Source: Streptomyces spinosisporus
GTDB lineage: Bacteria > Actinomycetota > Actinomycetes > Streptomycetales > Streptomycetaceae
Assembly: GCF_022698145.1 (NCBI RefSeq)
Contig: NZ_JALDAX010000002.1
Location: 496,001-560,000 of the forward strand
Direction of reading: 5' to 3'
DNA: 64,000 nt
Shown: positions 27,243 to 36,203 of the stretch, in pieces
Layout of the letters: every line of letters starts with the position of its first letter
Numbering within the stretch: the first letter of the stretch is position 1
Made by a program: the position numbers and the translations under genes
The notes under the pieces: generated by a model
The model's database searches: none
The model's input: only the letters and a program-made list of their open reading frames with translations
What the model was told of the DNA's origin: nothing

Positions 27243-27653
27243 ATGTCAGGCGATCGCTCATACGAAATGCTCGGGTTCGACAACGTCCTGCTGCCCGTCG
27301 GGGATCTCGATGCGGCGGTCGACTTCTATGAGCGGGCCGGGTTCGTGGTGGGGTTCCGGTTCGACGAGGCGGGGATCGCGCTGCTGAAGGTGGGCGGCGA
27401 GACGCCGGGGATCCTGCTGCGGCGGGAGGAGGAGCTGGGGCAGCGGCCGCCGCCGTGGCCCTCGCCGCGGCTGTGGATCGAGGTGCCGGACGCGCGCGAG
27501 GCGGCCCGGGCGCTGGCCGCGGCGGGCATCCCCCCGCTGGACGAGCCCTTCTCCGTGGCCACCGGGTGGACAGTGGAGTTCGCCGACGCGTGGGGCAACG
27601 TTCTCGGGTTCACCGACTACAGCAAGCGGCCGGAGCTGGGGCGACGGGGCTGA
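27243..27653 (+). CDS. VOC-family (glyoxalase-like) protein
   Basis: 136 residues, ATG 27243. Paired beta-alpha-beta-beta-beta units: DNVLLPVGDLDAAVDFYERAGFVVGFRFDEAGIALLKVGG and LWIEVPDAREAARALAAAG...VEFADAWGNVLGFTDY, with the Glu/Asp of the metal site at the end of the second unit. Members include lyases, dioxygenases and resistance proteins. Stands alone; substrate unknown. Confidence 0.8.
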   Translation: MSGDRSYEMLGFDNVLLPVGDLDAAVDFYERAGFVVGFRFDEAGIALLKVGGETPGILLRREEELGQRPPPWPSPRLWIEVPDAREAARALAAAGIPPLDEPFSVATGWTVEFADAWGNVLGFTDYSKRPELGRRG

Positions 27654-27675
27654 CACATCCCCAGGACCATCACTG

Positions 27676-27734
27676 TTGAACACGTTCAAAAAAGCGGCTA
27701 GAGTCATCCCTGTCAGCGTTTTGAACGCGTTCAA
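27676..27734 (+). promoter_or_regulatory. Promoter with twin TetR-type palindromes
   Basis: TTGAAC (27676-27681) and TAGAGT (27699-27704) are spaced by exactly 17 bp, a good sigma70-type promoter. TTGAACACGTTCAA (27676-27689) covers the -35 and the near-identical TTGAACGCGTTCAA (27721-27734) lies just past the expected start point, 45 bp apart. Occupation of either would block transcription. The TetR at 28638 in the same operon is the likely ligand-controlled binder. Confidence 0.75.
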
Positions 27735-27748
27735 GAAGGGGTGGGGGC

Positions 27749-28144
27749 ATGGACCGCACGGTCATCGCCTACGTCATCTACCTGCTGGTCAGCATCGCGC
27801 TGACCATCTGGGTGGCCCGCACGCTCAGCCGCAACGGGCGGATCTTCCTCGCCGATGTGCTCAAGGGGAACGAGAGCCTCGCCGAGGCGGTCAACCACCT
27901 TCTGGTGGTCGGCTTCTATCTCGTCAACCTCGGCTTCGTCGCCCTGTACCTGAGCGGCGACGGCACCATCGAGGACACCCGCCAGATCTTCGAGACCCTC
28001 TCGACCAAGCTCGGCGTGGTGCTGCTCGTCCTCGGCGTGATGCACCTCGGCAACGTCTGGGTCCTCAACCGGATCAGGCGGCGCGGGGCACTGGAGCGCG
28101 AGCAGGTGCCGCCGGTCGCGCCGCAGGACTGGGTGCGGGCGTGA
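27749..28144 (+). CDS. Integral membrane protein
   Basis: 131 residues, ATG 27749, ribosome site AAGGGG. Three TM segments (about 6-24, 47-66 and 88-106) with short loops (SGDGTIEDTRQIFET) and a basic C-terminal tail. No named family recognised. Heads a three-gene operon with a DCC thiol protein and a TetR; its stop overlaps the next GTG. A redox or membrane-stress role is possible from the partner only. Confidence 0.75.
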   Translation: MDRTVIAYVIYLLVSIALTIWVARTLSRNGRIFLADVLKGNESLAEAVNHLLVVGFYLVNLGFVALYLSGDGTIEDTRQIFETLSTKLGVVLLVLGVMHLGNVWVLNRIRRRGALEREQVPPVAPQDWVRA

Positions 28145-28626
28145 GCGACATGCGGGCCACCGCGGCGGACCGGACCCCGGTCCGCCGGCTCACGGTCCTG
28201 TACGACGCCGACTGCTCGCTGTGCACCTTCCTGCGCGACTGGCTCGTCCGGCAGCCGAAGCTGGTCCCGCTGGACCTCGTGCCCGCGGCATCGGAAGAGG
28301 CCCGGCGCCGCTTCCCCACCCTGGACCACCGCGCCACCCTCGACGACATCACCGTCGTCGGCGACGGCGGACAGGTCTACCGCTCCGCCGCCGCCTGGAT
28401 CGTCACCCTGTGGGCGCTGCGCGAGCACCGGCGGCTCGCCCACCGGCTGAGCACTCCGACGGGCGCGAAGCTGGCCAAGGGGGCGGTCCTCGCCGCCGCC
28501 AAGTGGCGGGGCACGCAGTGGGACGGCCGGGCCTACCGTCCCGCGGACGGATGGTGGTACGACCCGCGCCAGGGCTGGACGTACACCGCACCCCGCTGCG
28601 ACGGCGGAACGTGCGTCACCCCTTAG
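28141..28626 (+). CDS. DCC-family thiol-disulfide oxidoreductase-like protein (DUF393)
   Basis: 161 residues, GTG 28141 overlapping the preceding TGA (GTGA); ATG 28150 is possible. The signature YDADCSLCTFLRDWLV (about 20-35) gives the DxDCxxC motif of the DCC family, thioredoxin-like in predicted fold. The C-terminus is rich in Trp/Arg/Tyr (DGWWYDPRQGWTYTAPRCDGGTC), with two extra Cys. Probably cytoplasmic and acts with the coupled membrane protein. Confidence 0.82.
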   Translation: MSDMRATAADRTPVRRLTVLYDADCSLCTFLRDWLVRQPKLVPLDLVPAASEEARRRFPTLDHRATLDDITVVGDGGQVYRSAAAWIVTLWALREHRRLAHRLSTPTGAKLAKGAVLAAAKWRGTQWDGRAYRPADGWWYDPRQGWTYTAPRCDGGTCVTP

Positions 28627-28637
28627 GCTCTGATTCC

Positions 28638-29390
28638 GTGCCTGCGAAGAACGACGGCCCCGAAGAGGGCGGCAACCCGACCAAGTCCGAGCAGACCCGC
28701 GCGCTGATCCTGGAGACCGCGATGCGGCTGTTCCAGGAACGCGGCTACGACAAGACGACGATGCGGGCCATCGCCACGGAGGCCGGCGTCTCCGTGGGCA
28801 ACGCGTACTACTACTTCGCCGGCAAGGAACACCTGATCCAGGGCTTCTACGACCGGATCGCCGCCGAACACCGGGTGGCGGTCCGGGAGGTCCTGGACCG
28901 CGAGACCGAACTGGAGGCGCGGCTCGCCGGGGTGCTGCGGGTGTGGCTCGACATCGCCACGCCGTACCACGAGTTCGCGGTGCAGTTCTTCAAGAACGCC
29001 GCCGACCCGGACAGCCCGCTCAGCCCCTTTTCCCCCGAGTCCGAGCACGCGCGCGAGGAGGCCATCTCCCTGCACCGCGAGGTCCTGGCGGGCGCGACGA
29101 AGACCAAGGTCCCCGAGGATCTGCGGGACATCCTGCCCGAGTTGATGTGGCTGTCCCAGATGGGCCTGGTGCTGTACTGGATCTTCGACCGCACACCGGA
29201 GCGTGAACGCAGCTACCGGCTGGCCGAGCGTGGCACCAAGCTGACCGCCCGGGGCGTGTATCTGGCCCGCTTCCGGGTGCTGCGCCCGCTGGTGCGGGAG
29301 GTGCACGAGCTGTTCACGGACTTCCTGCCGGGGATGACGAAGGTGCTCCCCACCCCCGGCAGCAAGTCCGAGGGGGACGCGGTCAGTTGA
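28638..29390 (+). CDS. TetR-family regulator, likely autorepressor of its operon
   Basis: 250 residues from GTG 28638. HTH: TTMRAIATEAGVSVGNAYYYFAGKEHLI (about 36-63). The C-domain has the conserved YHEFAVQFFKNAADP pattern. Last gene of the operon that starts with the twin TTGAAC palindromes. Its 3' end overlaps the convergent MMPL gene by 8 bp. Confidence 0.88.
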   Translation: MPAKNDGPEEGGNPTKSEQTRALILETAMRLFQERGYDKTTMRAIATEAGVSVGNAYYYFAGKEHLIQGFYDRIAAEHRVAVREVLDRETELEARLAGVLRVWLDIATPYHEFAVQFFKNAADPDSPLSPFSPESEHAREEAISLHREVLAGATKTKVPEDLRDILPELMWLSQMGLVLYWIFDRTPERERSYRLAERGTKLTARGVYLARFRVLRPLVREVHELFTDFLPGMTKVLPTPGSKSEGDAVS

Positions 29391-31797
29391 TCGCGTCCAC
29401 CTCGCCCGCCAGCTCGACGTCGAACACCAACGGCCCCTCGGCCACGACCACATGGGCCGCCCGTGAGCCGTACGCCGCGGCCGTGGTCGCCAGCAGATAG
29501 GTGCCCGGCGCGGGCACCGAGACGATGTAGGACCCGTCGGCCAGGGAGGTCACCCGGTCCAGTTGGCGCCCGCCCTTGCTGAGCAGCGTCACCGAGGCAC
29601 CGTCGACGGGCTCGCCGTCGGCCGTGCGGATGAAGCCGTGCACCACCGAGGAGGGACCGTCCGCGGCCGGCGACTCGGGCTCGGCGTCCTCCTTCGGCTC
29701 CACCGCGAGGTGCGGCAGCCGCTTCTCCAGCCAGGCCGGCAGCCACCAGTTGGACTTGCCCAGCAGATGCATCGCGGCCGGCACCAGGGCCGTACGGAGG
29801 ATGAACGCGTCCAGGGCCACCGCGGCGGCCAGGCCGACGCCCGCCATCGCCGCCCCCGAGTCGCCGCTGAGGACGAACGCCAGGAACACGCAGACCATGA
29901 TCAGGGCGGCGCTGTTGATGACCCGGCTGGTCTCCGCCAGGCCCACCCGCACGGCGCGTGCGTTGTCCCTGGTGTGCACCCACTCCTCGTGCATCCGGCT
30001 GACCAGGAACACCTGGTAGTCCATCGAGAGGCCGAAGAGCAGCGACAGCATGATCACCGGCAGGAAGGCGTTGATCGGTCCCTCCTTGCCGAGGCCGAGC
30101 AGGTCGAGGCCCCAGCCCCACTGGAAGATCGCGACCAGCACGCCGAAGGAGGCGGCCGCGGCGACCAGGTTCATCACGGCGGCCGTCAGCGGCACCACGA
30201 GCGAGCGGAAGGCGACCAGCAGGAGCAGGAAGCCGAGGCCGATGATCGTCGCGATGAACAGCGGCAGCCGGTCGCCCGTCACCGACGCGAAGTCCTTGGA
30301 CACCGCGGTCACCCCGCCCACATGGGCCTGTGCGCCCGCCTGCGGGATCACCTCGTCGCGCAGGGTGTCGATCAGGTCGTCCGTCTGCTCGGACTGCGGT
30401 GACGTCGTCGGTACGACCTGGATCACCGTGACGCCCTTCGCGGGCGGCAGCGCGGCGACCCGCGCGACCCCGGGGGCCGACTCGATGCCCTTGACCAGCG
30501 TGGCCGTGTCGCCGCCCTCGCTGACCACCTGCAGCGGACCGTTGAAGCCGGGCCCGAAGCCGTCGGCGAGCAGGTCGTACGCCTGCCGGGTGGTGGTCGA
30601 CGCGTCGTCGTTGCCCTGGTCGGTGGCGCCGAGGCGGAGGGAGAGGACGGGGATGGCGAGGACGGCCATGACGACCAGCGCGAGCGCGGCGATCCTGCGT
30701 GGGCGCCTTTGGACGTTCACCGACCAGCGTGCTGCGAGCCCGCTCGCCGTCTCCGTCTCGGGGCCGTTCGCGGCGAGCCTGCGCCGCTGGCGGCGGCTGA
30801 GGACGCGCGGGCCGAGGACGCCGAGCAGGGCCGGCAACAGGGTGGTGGCCGCGAGCACGCTGAGCACCACGGTCAGCGAGGTGGCGATGACCACGCCGTC
30901 CAGGAAGCGCAGCCGGGTCACGAGCATGCCGGCGAGGGCGATGCAGACGGTGCCGCCCGCGAACAGCACCGCCCGGCCCGAGGTGTTGAGGGCCGTGACC
31001 GCCGACTCCTCGGGATCGAGCCCGCGCTGGATGCCGCGGCGGTGCCGGGTGACGATGAACAGGGCGTAGTCGATGCCGACGCCGAGGCCGATCAGGGAGG
31101 CCAGCAGCGGGGCGATGTCGGGCACGTCGGTGGAGTGGCTGAGCAGCTGGGTGGAGAACAGACCCATGCCGACGCCGAAGACGGCGATCGCGATGGGCAG
31201 CAGCATCGCGAACAGCGAGCCGAAGGCCAGGAAGAGCACGACGGCCGCGGCGACGATGCCGACCATCTCCGACAGGCCCTGCGGCGGCTCCTGGATGCGC
31301 TGGATCGCCTGGCCGCCCAACTCGACCTGCAGACCGCCTCGTTCGGCGTCCTGCGCGGTGTCCACCACGTTCTGGACGAGGTCCTTGGGCACCTCGTTCG
31401 CGCGCTGGGTGAAGGTCAGCTGGGCGTAGGCGATCTTGCCGTCACCGCTGATCTGCGCGGCCCCGCGGGCGCCCGCGTACGGGCTGGTCACCTCGCCGAC
31501 GCCGGGCATCTTCGCGATCCGGTCCAGGGCGGGCTGGAGCCGGGTGCGGACCGCCTGGTCCCGCACCGAGCCGTCGTCGACCTTCCACACCACCGTGTCG
31601 GTGTCGCCCGAGGTGCTCGGGAAGGCCTTCTGCATGAGGTCGTACGCGCTCTTGGAGTCCGTGTCGGGGAGGGAGAAGACGTTCGCGTAGTTCGTGCCCG
31701 CGTTCGAGGCCGAGAAGCCCACGCCGAACAACGCCCCCACCCACAGCAACAGGACCACCAGCCGGTGCCGATAGCACCACCGTGCCAATGCCGCCAC
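29383..31797 (-). CDS. MMPL/RND-type exporter with C-terminal carboxypeptidase-regulatory-like domain
   Basis: 804 residues from GTG 31797, which has AAGGAG 8-9 nt upstream; an ATG at 31899 has no such site. Two repeats, each with a first TM, a large extracellular loop and five more TM helices, are clear, with the MMPL signatures GLGVGIDYALFIVTRHR and LLFGLSMDYQVFLVSRMHEEW. Unusually, after the last TM and a Pro/Glu linker come about 85 residues forming a CarboxypepD_reg-like beta sandwich (VHGFIRTADGEPVDGASVTLL ... ADGSYIVSVPAPGTYLL). The family exports lipids or drugs using proton flow. It is divergent from the response regulator, suggesting control by that system. Confidence 0.9.
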   Translation of the reverse strand: MAALARWCYRHRLVVLLLWVGALFGVGFSASNAGTNYANVFSLPDTDSKSAYDLMQKAFPSTSGDTDTVVWKVDDGSVRDQAVRTRLQPALDRIAKMPGVGEVTSPYAGARGAAQISGDGKIAYAQLTFTQRANEVPKDLVQNVVDTAQDAERGGLQVELGGQAIQRIQEPPQGLSEMVGIVAAAVVLFLAFGSLFAMLLPIAIAVFGVGMGLFSTQLLSHSTDVPDIAPLLASLIGLGVGIDYALFIVTRHRRGIQRGLDPEESAVTALNTSGRAVLFAGGTVCIALAGMLVTRLRFLDGVVIATSLTVVLSVLAATTLLPALLGVLGPRVLSRRQRRRLAANGPETETASGLAARWSVNVQRRPRRIAALALVVMAVLAIPVLSLRLGATDQGNDDASTTTRQAYDLLADGFGPGFNGPLQVVSEGGDTATLVKGIESAPGVARVAALPPAKGVTVIQVVPTTSPQSEQTDDLIDTLRDEVIPQAGAQAHVGGVTAVSKDFASVTGDRLPLFIATIIGLGFLLLLVAFRSLVVPLTAAVMNLVAAAASFGVLVAIFQWGWGLDLLGLGKEGPINAFLPVIMLSLLFGLSMDYQVFLVSRMHEEWVHTRDNARAVRVGLAETSRVINSAALIMVCVFLAFVLSGDSGAAMAGVGLAAAVALDAFILRTALVPAAMHLLGKSNWWLPAWLEKRLPHLAVEPKEDAEPESPAADGPSSVVHGFIRTADGEPVDGASVTLLSKGGRQLDRVTSLADGSYIVSVPAPGTYLLATTAAAYGSRAAHVVVAEGPLVFDVELAGEVDAIN

Positions 31798-31955
31798 GAT
31801 CAACGCTCCTTTGTCGGTCGTCGGTTGGTCCCCCAGGTCCTGGGCAACAGGATTGGCGGCACGGCACGCGCGTGGACACGAGAGGGCCATGACTCTCAAG
31901 GAACTCCAAAGACCGATCCGGCCCCGCCGCCGGTGTGCCGCCCGATACTGGGGGC

Positions 31956-32645
31956 ATGACGACCGCTCCAGGCACCGTGCTGGTGGTGGAGGACGAGCCG
32001 AGCATCGCGGACGTCCTCGCCATCGCCCTGCGCTTCCACCGGTTCGAGGTCATGATCGCGGGCAGCGTCCGCGAGGCCCTCGCGCTCATCGAACGCACCC
32101 GGGCCGACGCCGCCCTGCTCGACGTCATGCTCCCGGACGGCGACGGACGGGCACTGGGCCGCGAACTGCGCGAGAGGCAGCCCGATCTGGCGCTCGTCTT
32201 CCTCACCGCGCGCGACTCGCCCGCCGAGATCGTCGGCGCGCTCGGCTTCGGCGACGACTACATCACCAAGCCGTTCAACATCGACGAGGTGGTCGCGCGG
32301 ATCACGGCGGTGCTGCGCCGCACCCGCCCCACGGACGTCCTGCCGCAGCGGCCCCCGCTGACCTACGGCGACCTGGAGCTGGACGAGACGACGTACAGCG
32401 TCCACCGCGCGGGCCGCAGCGTCGAGCTCACCCCCACCGAGTACGCCCTGCTGCGCTTCCTGGTGCGCAACGGCGGCCGGATCGTGCCCAAGGAGCAACT
32501 CCTGCGCCATGTCTGGCAGTACGAGCACACCCCGCCCGAGTCGACCGTCGTGGAGACCTACATCAGCTATCTGCGGCGCAAGCTGGAGGCGCTCGGCCCG
32601 CCGGTGATCACCACCCGGCGCGGTGTGGGATACGGGCTGGCATGA
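31956..32645 (+). CDS. Two-component response regulator, OmpR family
   Basis: 229 residues from ATG 31956 (GGGGG upstream). Receiver domain with acidic pocket VVEDEP, phospho-acceptor Asp56 in ALLDVMLPDGDG and Lys in YITKPFN; C-terminal winged helix (ELTPTEYALLRFLVRNGGRIV ... YISYLRRKLE). Coupled by ATGA overlap to the sensor kinase and divergent from the MMPL exporter, its likely target. Confidence 0.93.
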   Translation: MTTAPGTVLVVEDEPSIADVLAIALRFHRFEVMIAGSVREALALIERTRADAALLDVMLPDGDGRALGRELRERQPDLALVFLTARDSPAEIVGALGFGDDYITKPFNIDEVVARITAVLRRTRPTDVLPQRPPLTYGDLELDETTYSVHRAGRSVELTPTEYALLRFLVRNGGRIVPKEQLLRHVWQYEHTPPESTVVETYISYLRRKLEALGPPVITTRRGVGYGLA

Positions 32646-34093
32646 AGATCCGCTGGCTGAACTGCGGACGCGGCGTCCACTCGCTGCGCGCCAAGCTGAC
32701 CCTGACCAATGTGGCGCTGCTCGCCCTCGGCATCGTGGCGACCACCGCGATCAGCCTGATGGGCATGCGGTACTACCTGCTCGACCAGGTCGACTCGCAG
32801 CTCACCAAGATGCGTGACTCGCTGAGCGGTTCGCAGCTCACGATCCGGCAGATCGACTCGCTCAGCGCCCTGTCCTTCGTCCGTGACCGAGTGGTCCCGG
32901 ACGCCAAGGACCAGCAGCGGTCGGATCCGGACACGATCTACGCGGCGGTCGACGGCCGGGGCAACGCGGTCGGCATCCTGGGGGTCGATCCCACCGAGGC
33001 GCAGACCGGACTGGCCCGCGCGGTCGGCGACGCCGCGGCACTGTCCCGGGACGCCGATCCGCACGACGTGAAGGTGCACGACACCCCGTACCGCGTCACC
33101 GCCGTCCAGCTGTCCGACGGCACCTATGTGCTGATGGGCACCTCCACCGAGGCCCTGCACAACGGCATGGGCAAGGCCCTCAAGCTCGACTTCACCGTCG
33201 GCGGTCTGCTGCTCGTGCTGCTGGCCTGCGTCACGCTGTTCAGCGTGCGCCGCAAGATGCTGCCGCTGGAGGACATGGTCGAGACGTCGTCGGCGATCGC
33301 CGAGGGCGACCTGACCCTGCGCGTCCCCTCCAGCACCCATCCCACACAGGAGGTCGAGCAGCTGCGCCTGGCCCTGAACTCCATGCTGCACCAGGTCGAG
33401 TCGGCGTACCGCACGCGCGAGCACAGCGCGGCCCAGCTGCGCCGCTTCGTCGCCGACGCCTCGCACGAGCTGCGCACCCCGCTGTCCGCGATCCGCGGCT
33501 ATCTCCAGCTCTACGACAAGGGCATGCTCAACGACCCGGACGAGCGCAAGCGTGCCTGGGAGCGGGTGCTGGCGGAGACGGACCGCATGGGGCGGCTGGT
33601 GGACGAGCTGCTCACCCTGGCCCGCCTGGACCAGCAGCCCGAACTGCGCCTGCGCAACGTCGATTTGAGCCGCCTGGTGCGGGACGCGGCCGAGGACCTG
33701 CGGGCGCAGCAGCCGGAGCGGCCCATCACGGTGGGGGCCGACGGCGCCCTGCTGGTGCGGGCCGACGAGTCGGGCCTGAGGAAGGTGCTCGGCAACCTCG
33801 TGGGCAACGTCCGCACCCACACACCCGCGGACGTCCCCGTACGGCTGGAGCTGGAACGCGAGAACGGGCACGTACGCCTGTGTGTCGCGGACCAGGGTCC
33901 GGGGTTGCGCGAGGAGGACGCGGCACGGGTCTTCGACCGCTTCTTCCGGGCCGGCGGGGGCGCGGGCAGCGGTCTGGGCCTGGCGATCGTGCAGGGGGTG
34001 GTGGACGCTCACGGCGGTGAGGTGACGGTGACGACGGCGCCGGGCGAGGGCCTGCGGGTGACGGTCACGCTGCCCACCCGGGGGCACCATTAG
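32642..34093 (+). CDS. Two-component sensor histidine kinase
   Basis: 483 residues, ATG 32642 overlapping the regulator stop. Two TM helices (about 21-44 and 183-203) enclose a sensor domain of about 135 residues; then HAMP (MLPLEDMVETSSAIAEGDLTLRV), HisKA with His275 in ADASHELRTPLSAIRG, and HATPase with NLVGNVRTHTPADV, DQGPGL and GSGLGLAI. Note Asn-to-Gly-Asn-Val-Arg in the N box, which still holds the Asn. Signal unknown. Confidence 0.93.
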   Translation: MKIRWLNCGRGVHSLRAKLTLTNVALLALGIVATTAISLMGMRYYLLDQVDSQLTKMRDSLSGSQLTIRQIDSLSALSFVRDRVVPDAKDQQRSDPDTIYAAVDGRGNAVGILGVDPTEAQTGLARAVGDAAALSRDADPHDVKVHDTPYRVTAVQLSDGTYVLMGTSTEALHNGMGKALKLDFTVGGLLLVLLACVTLFSVRRKMLPLEDMVETSSAIAEGDLTLRVPSSTHPTQEVEQLRLALNSMLHQVESAYRTREHSAAQLRRFVADASHELRTPLSAIRGYLQLYDKGMLNDPDERKRAWERVLAETDRMGRLVDELLTLARLDQQPELRLRNVDLSRLVRDAAEDLRAQQPERPITVGADGALLVRADESGLRKVLGNLVGNVRTHTPADVPVRLELERENGHVRLCVADQGPGLREEDAARVFDRFFRAGGGAGSGLGLAIVQGVVDAHGGEVTVTTAPGEGLRVTVTLPTRGHH

Positions 34094-34096
34094 CCG

Positions 34097-34504
34097 TCAC
34101 TGCGCCGTCAGCGGAGCGACGAGCGCCCACACCGTCTTGCCGTGCCGCCCTCTGCTCCACACCCCCCAGGCCGCCGAGACGCTCTCCACCAGGTGCAGGC
34201 CGCGGCCGGCCTCGTCCGCGTCGCCGACGATGCGCAGGCGTGGCTCCAGCTGCCCCTCGTCCGACACCTCGATGAGACAGGACCCGTCCCCCAGCGCGGT
34301 CACCGCCACCTCGAACTCCCGCTCCAGCAGCGGCCCGTGGCGTACGACGTTGGTCGCGAGCTCGGAGACCAGCAGGACCGCGTCGGCCAGCGCCGGATCG
34401 TCCGGCGGATGCCCCCAGTCGGCCAGATGGTCCCGCACCCGGTGCCGGGCCAGACCGACGGATGCCGGATGCCGGGGCAGCCGGAAGGAGTTGCGTCTCA
34501 ACAC
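34097..34504 (-). CDS. RsbW-like ATP-binding (HATPase_c_2) regulator
   Basis: 135 residues, GTG 34504 with GAGGAG upstream. The GHKL N box is present (ADAVLLVSELATNVVRHG, about 41-58), then IEVSDEG, then GRGLHLVESVSAAWGVW, giving the family G1/G2 pattern. Such small kinases act as anti-sigma factors or stand-alone phosphotransfer regulators; Streptomyces has dozens. No antagonist (STAS) or sigma partner is adjacent. Convergent with the sensor kinase. Confidence 0.87.
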   Translation of the reverse strand: MLRRNSFRLPRHPASVGLARHRVRDHLADWGHPPDDPALADAVLLVSELATNVVRHGPLLEREFEVAVTALGDGSCLIEVSDEGQLEPRLRIVGDADEAGRGLHLVESVSAAWGVWSRGRHGKTVWALVAPLTAQ

Positions 34505-34621
34505 GTCTTCTCCTCACCCCACGCGCACCTCCGTCACATCGTGCTGCGTCGGGTGAGCCTGCGACGTCACTGTGGTGCGTGTCAACGCCGCGCGTTCAGG
34601 CCGGACTTGGGGTGAGGTGGG

Positions 34622-35866
34622 TCACGCCCGGGTCGACGCCAGTTCGATCACCGTGATGTCCGACGGTGCGCCCACGCGCGTGGGCGGCCCCCAGGCGCCC
34701 GCGCCCCGGCTGACGTAGAGCTGTGTGTCGCCGTAGCGCTCCAGGCCCGCGACGGTCGGGTTCGCGGCCTCGGCGATCAGGCTGCCCGGCCAGAGCTGGC
34801 CGCCGTGGGTGTGGCCGGAGAGCTGGAGGTCGACGCCGTGCCGGACGGCGTCGTGGATCTGGACCGGCTGGTGGGCGAGGAGCACGCACGCGCGTGCCGT
34901 GTCCCGGTCGCCGAGCGCCCTGCCGAAGTCGGGGCCGTGGCCCTCGCTCTCGCCGGCGACGTCGTTGACGCCGGCCAGGTCGAACCACGGCAGTTCGGTG
35001 CGGGCGTTCTCCAGCGGGCGCAGCCCGAGCCGCCGTACTTCCTCGACCCACTGCTCGGCGCCGGAGAAGTACTCGTGGTTGCCGGTGACGAAGTAGGAGG
35101 GCGCCTCCAGCCGGGTCAGCGGGGCCGCCGCCGGGCCGAGGTCCCGCACGCTGCCGTCCACCAGGTCCCCGACGACCGCGACGATGTCCGGCCGGGTGGA
35201 GTTGATCGTGTCGACGACCTTCTGTGTGAAGCTCCGGCCGAGGATCGGGCCCAGATGGATGTCGCTGACCACCGCGATGCGGTAACCGTGCGCCTCGCGC
35301 GGGAGTTTGGCCAGCGGCACGGTCACCCGCTTCACGCGCGGGCCGCGCAGCACGCCGTAGGTGCCGTAGCCGACGGTCCCGACGGCGGCAGCGGCCCCCA
35401 CGCCCGCGACGACCCGGGAGACGAAGAGACGACGCGAGGGCTGCGGGACGGGCGCGGACTTCGGCCCTGGCCCGGGCTCGTGCACCGGTTCCGCCTCGGG
35501 CTCCGGCTCGGGCTGCTCCTGTCGTCCGTCCGCAGCAGCTTGCTTCCGGCGGGCAAGCACACGGAGCACCAGCGGCCGTACGATCTCGCCCGCCACGACG
35601 GCCAGCAGCAGGTAGATCGACAGGGCGAGCCACAGGAAGCCCGGCCAGGCGAGGACCTGCTGGAGCCAGAAGGGTGCGCCGGCGCGCTCGGCGACGAGGG
35701 CCCCGACGGCCAGCACCCAGCCGCCCGCGATGACCGCGGCGCCCGCCCGGCGCACCGGGCCCGGCCGTGCGGTCGTGTCACGGAACAGACGGCGCCACAG
35801 GTACCAGTTGGCGGTGACGAGCACGCCGAGCACGAGCAGGGCGATCAGGACGTAGAGGACGACCAT
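34622..35866 (-). CDS. Membrane-anchored metallophosphoesterase
   Basis: 414 residues, ATG 35866. Three or four N-terminal TM segments (about 3-22, 42-62, 72-100) and a Pro/Glu-rich linker (about 112-140), then another hydrophobic stretch after RRLF, then the calcineurin-like domain: VVSDIHLGP (D.H), VVGDLVDG, TGNHEYF (GNH), LLAHQP and LSGHTHGGQLW (GHxH). The YkuE/YaeI-like family hydrolyses phosphoesters, some UDP-sugar lipid related. Overlap-free but only 6 bp from the SCO4848-like gene, same strand. Confidence 0.9.
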   Translation of the reverse strand: MVVLYVLIALLVLGVLVTANWYLWRRLFRDTTARPGPVRRAGAAVIAGGWVLAVGALVAERAGAPFWLQQVLAWPGFLWLALSIYLLLAVVAGEIVRPLVLRVLARRKQAAADGRQEQPEPEPEAEPVHEPGPGPKSAPVPQPSRRLFVSRVVAGVGAAAAVGTVGYGTYGVLRGPRVKRVTVPLAKLPREAHGYRIAVVSDIHLGPILGRSFTQKVVDTINSTRPDIVAVVGDLVDGSVRDLGPAAAPLTRLEAPSYFVTGNHEYFSGAEQWVEEVRRLGLRPLENARTELPWFDLAGVNDVAGESEGHGPDFGRALGDRDTARACVLLAHQPVQIHDAVRHGVDLQLSGHTHGGQLWPGSLIAEAANPTVAGLERYGDTQLYVSRGAGAWGPPTRVGAPSDITVIELASTRA

Positions 35867-35872
35867 CGCGCG

Positions 35873-36112
35873 CTATGAGGTCTGGCGCAATGCGCGCAGC
35901 CCACGCAACCCGATGCCCCCGATGACCGTCCCCAATACGAAGGAGACGACAGCGAGCGTCAGATGCACCCAGAAATAGGCCGTCGGGTGACCGTCGTCGA
36001 ACGCGAGGCCGCTGCCGTCCTTGACCAGGTTCTTGACGAAAGTGACCCAGATGATCCAGCTCCACACCCCGAAGGCGAGCAGGAACCAGGAGACGGGGCG
36101 ACTGAGCTTCAT
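35873..36112 (-). CDS. SCO4848-family small membrane protein
   Basis: 79 residues, ATG 36112. Two TM helices (about 8-28 and 47-70), with WSWIIWVTFVKNLVKDGSG between. Composition and place match the protein named after S. coelicolor SCO4848 (from memory). It is in a likely operon with the metallophosphoesterase and is divergent from the D,D-carboxypeptidase, so an envelope role is probable but unproven. Confidence 0.85.
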   Translation of the reverse strand: MKLSRPVSWFLLAFGVWSWIIWVTFVKNLVKDGSGLAFDDGHPTAYFWVHLTLAVVSFVLGTVIGGIGLRGLRALRQTS

Positions 36113-36203
36113 ACGTTCAGTATCGCCGCCGCCCCTCCCGTTCGGCGTCCGGGGTGGGGTGGGAGGCGGGACTTCACGCCGAACTGCATGTACGTTTCCG
36201 TCC

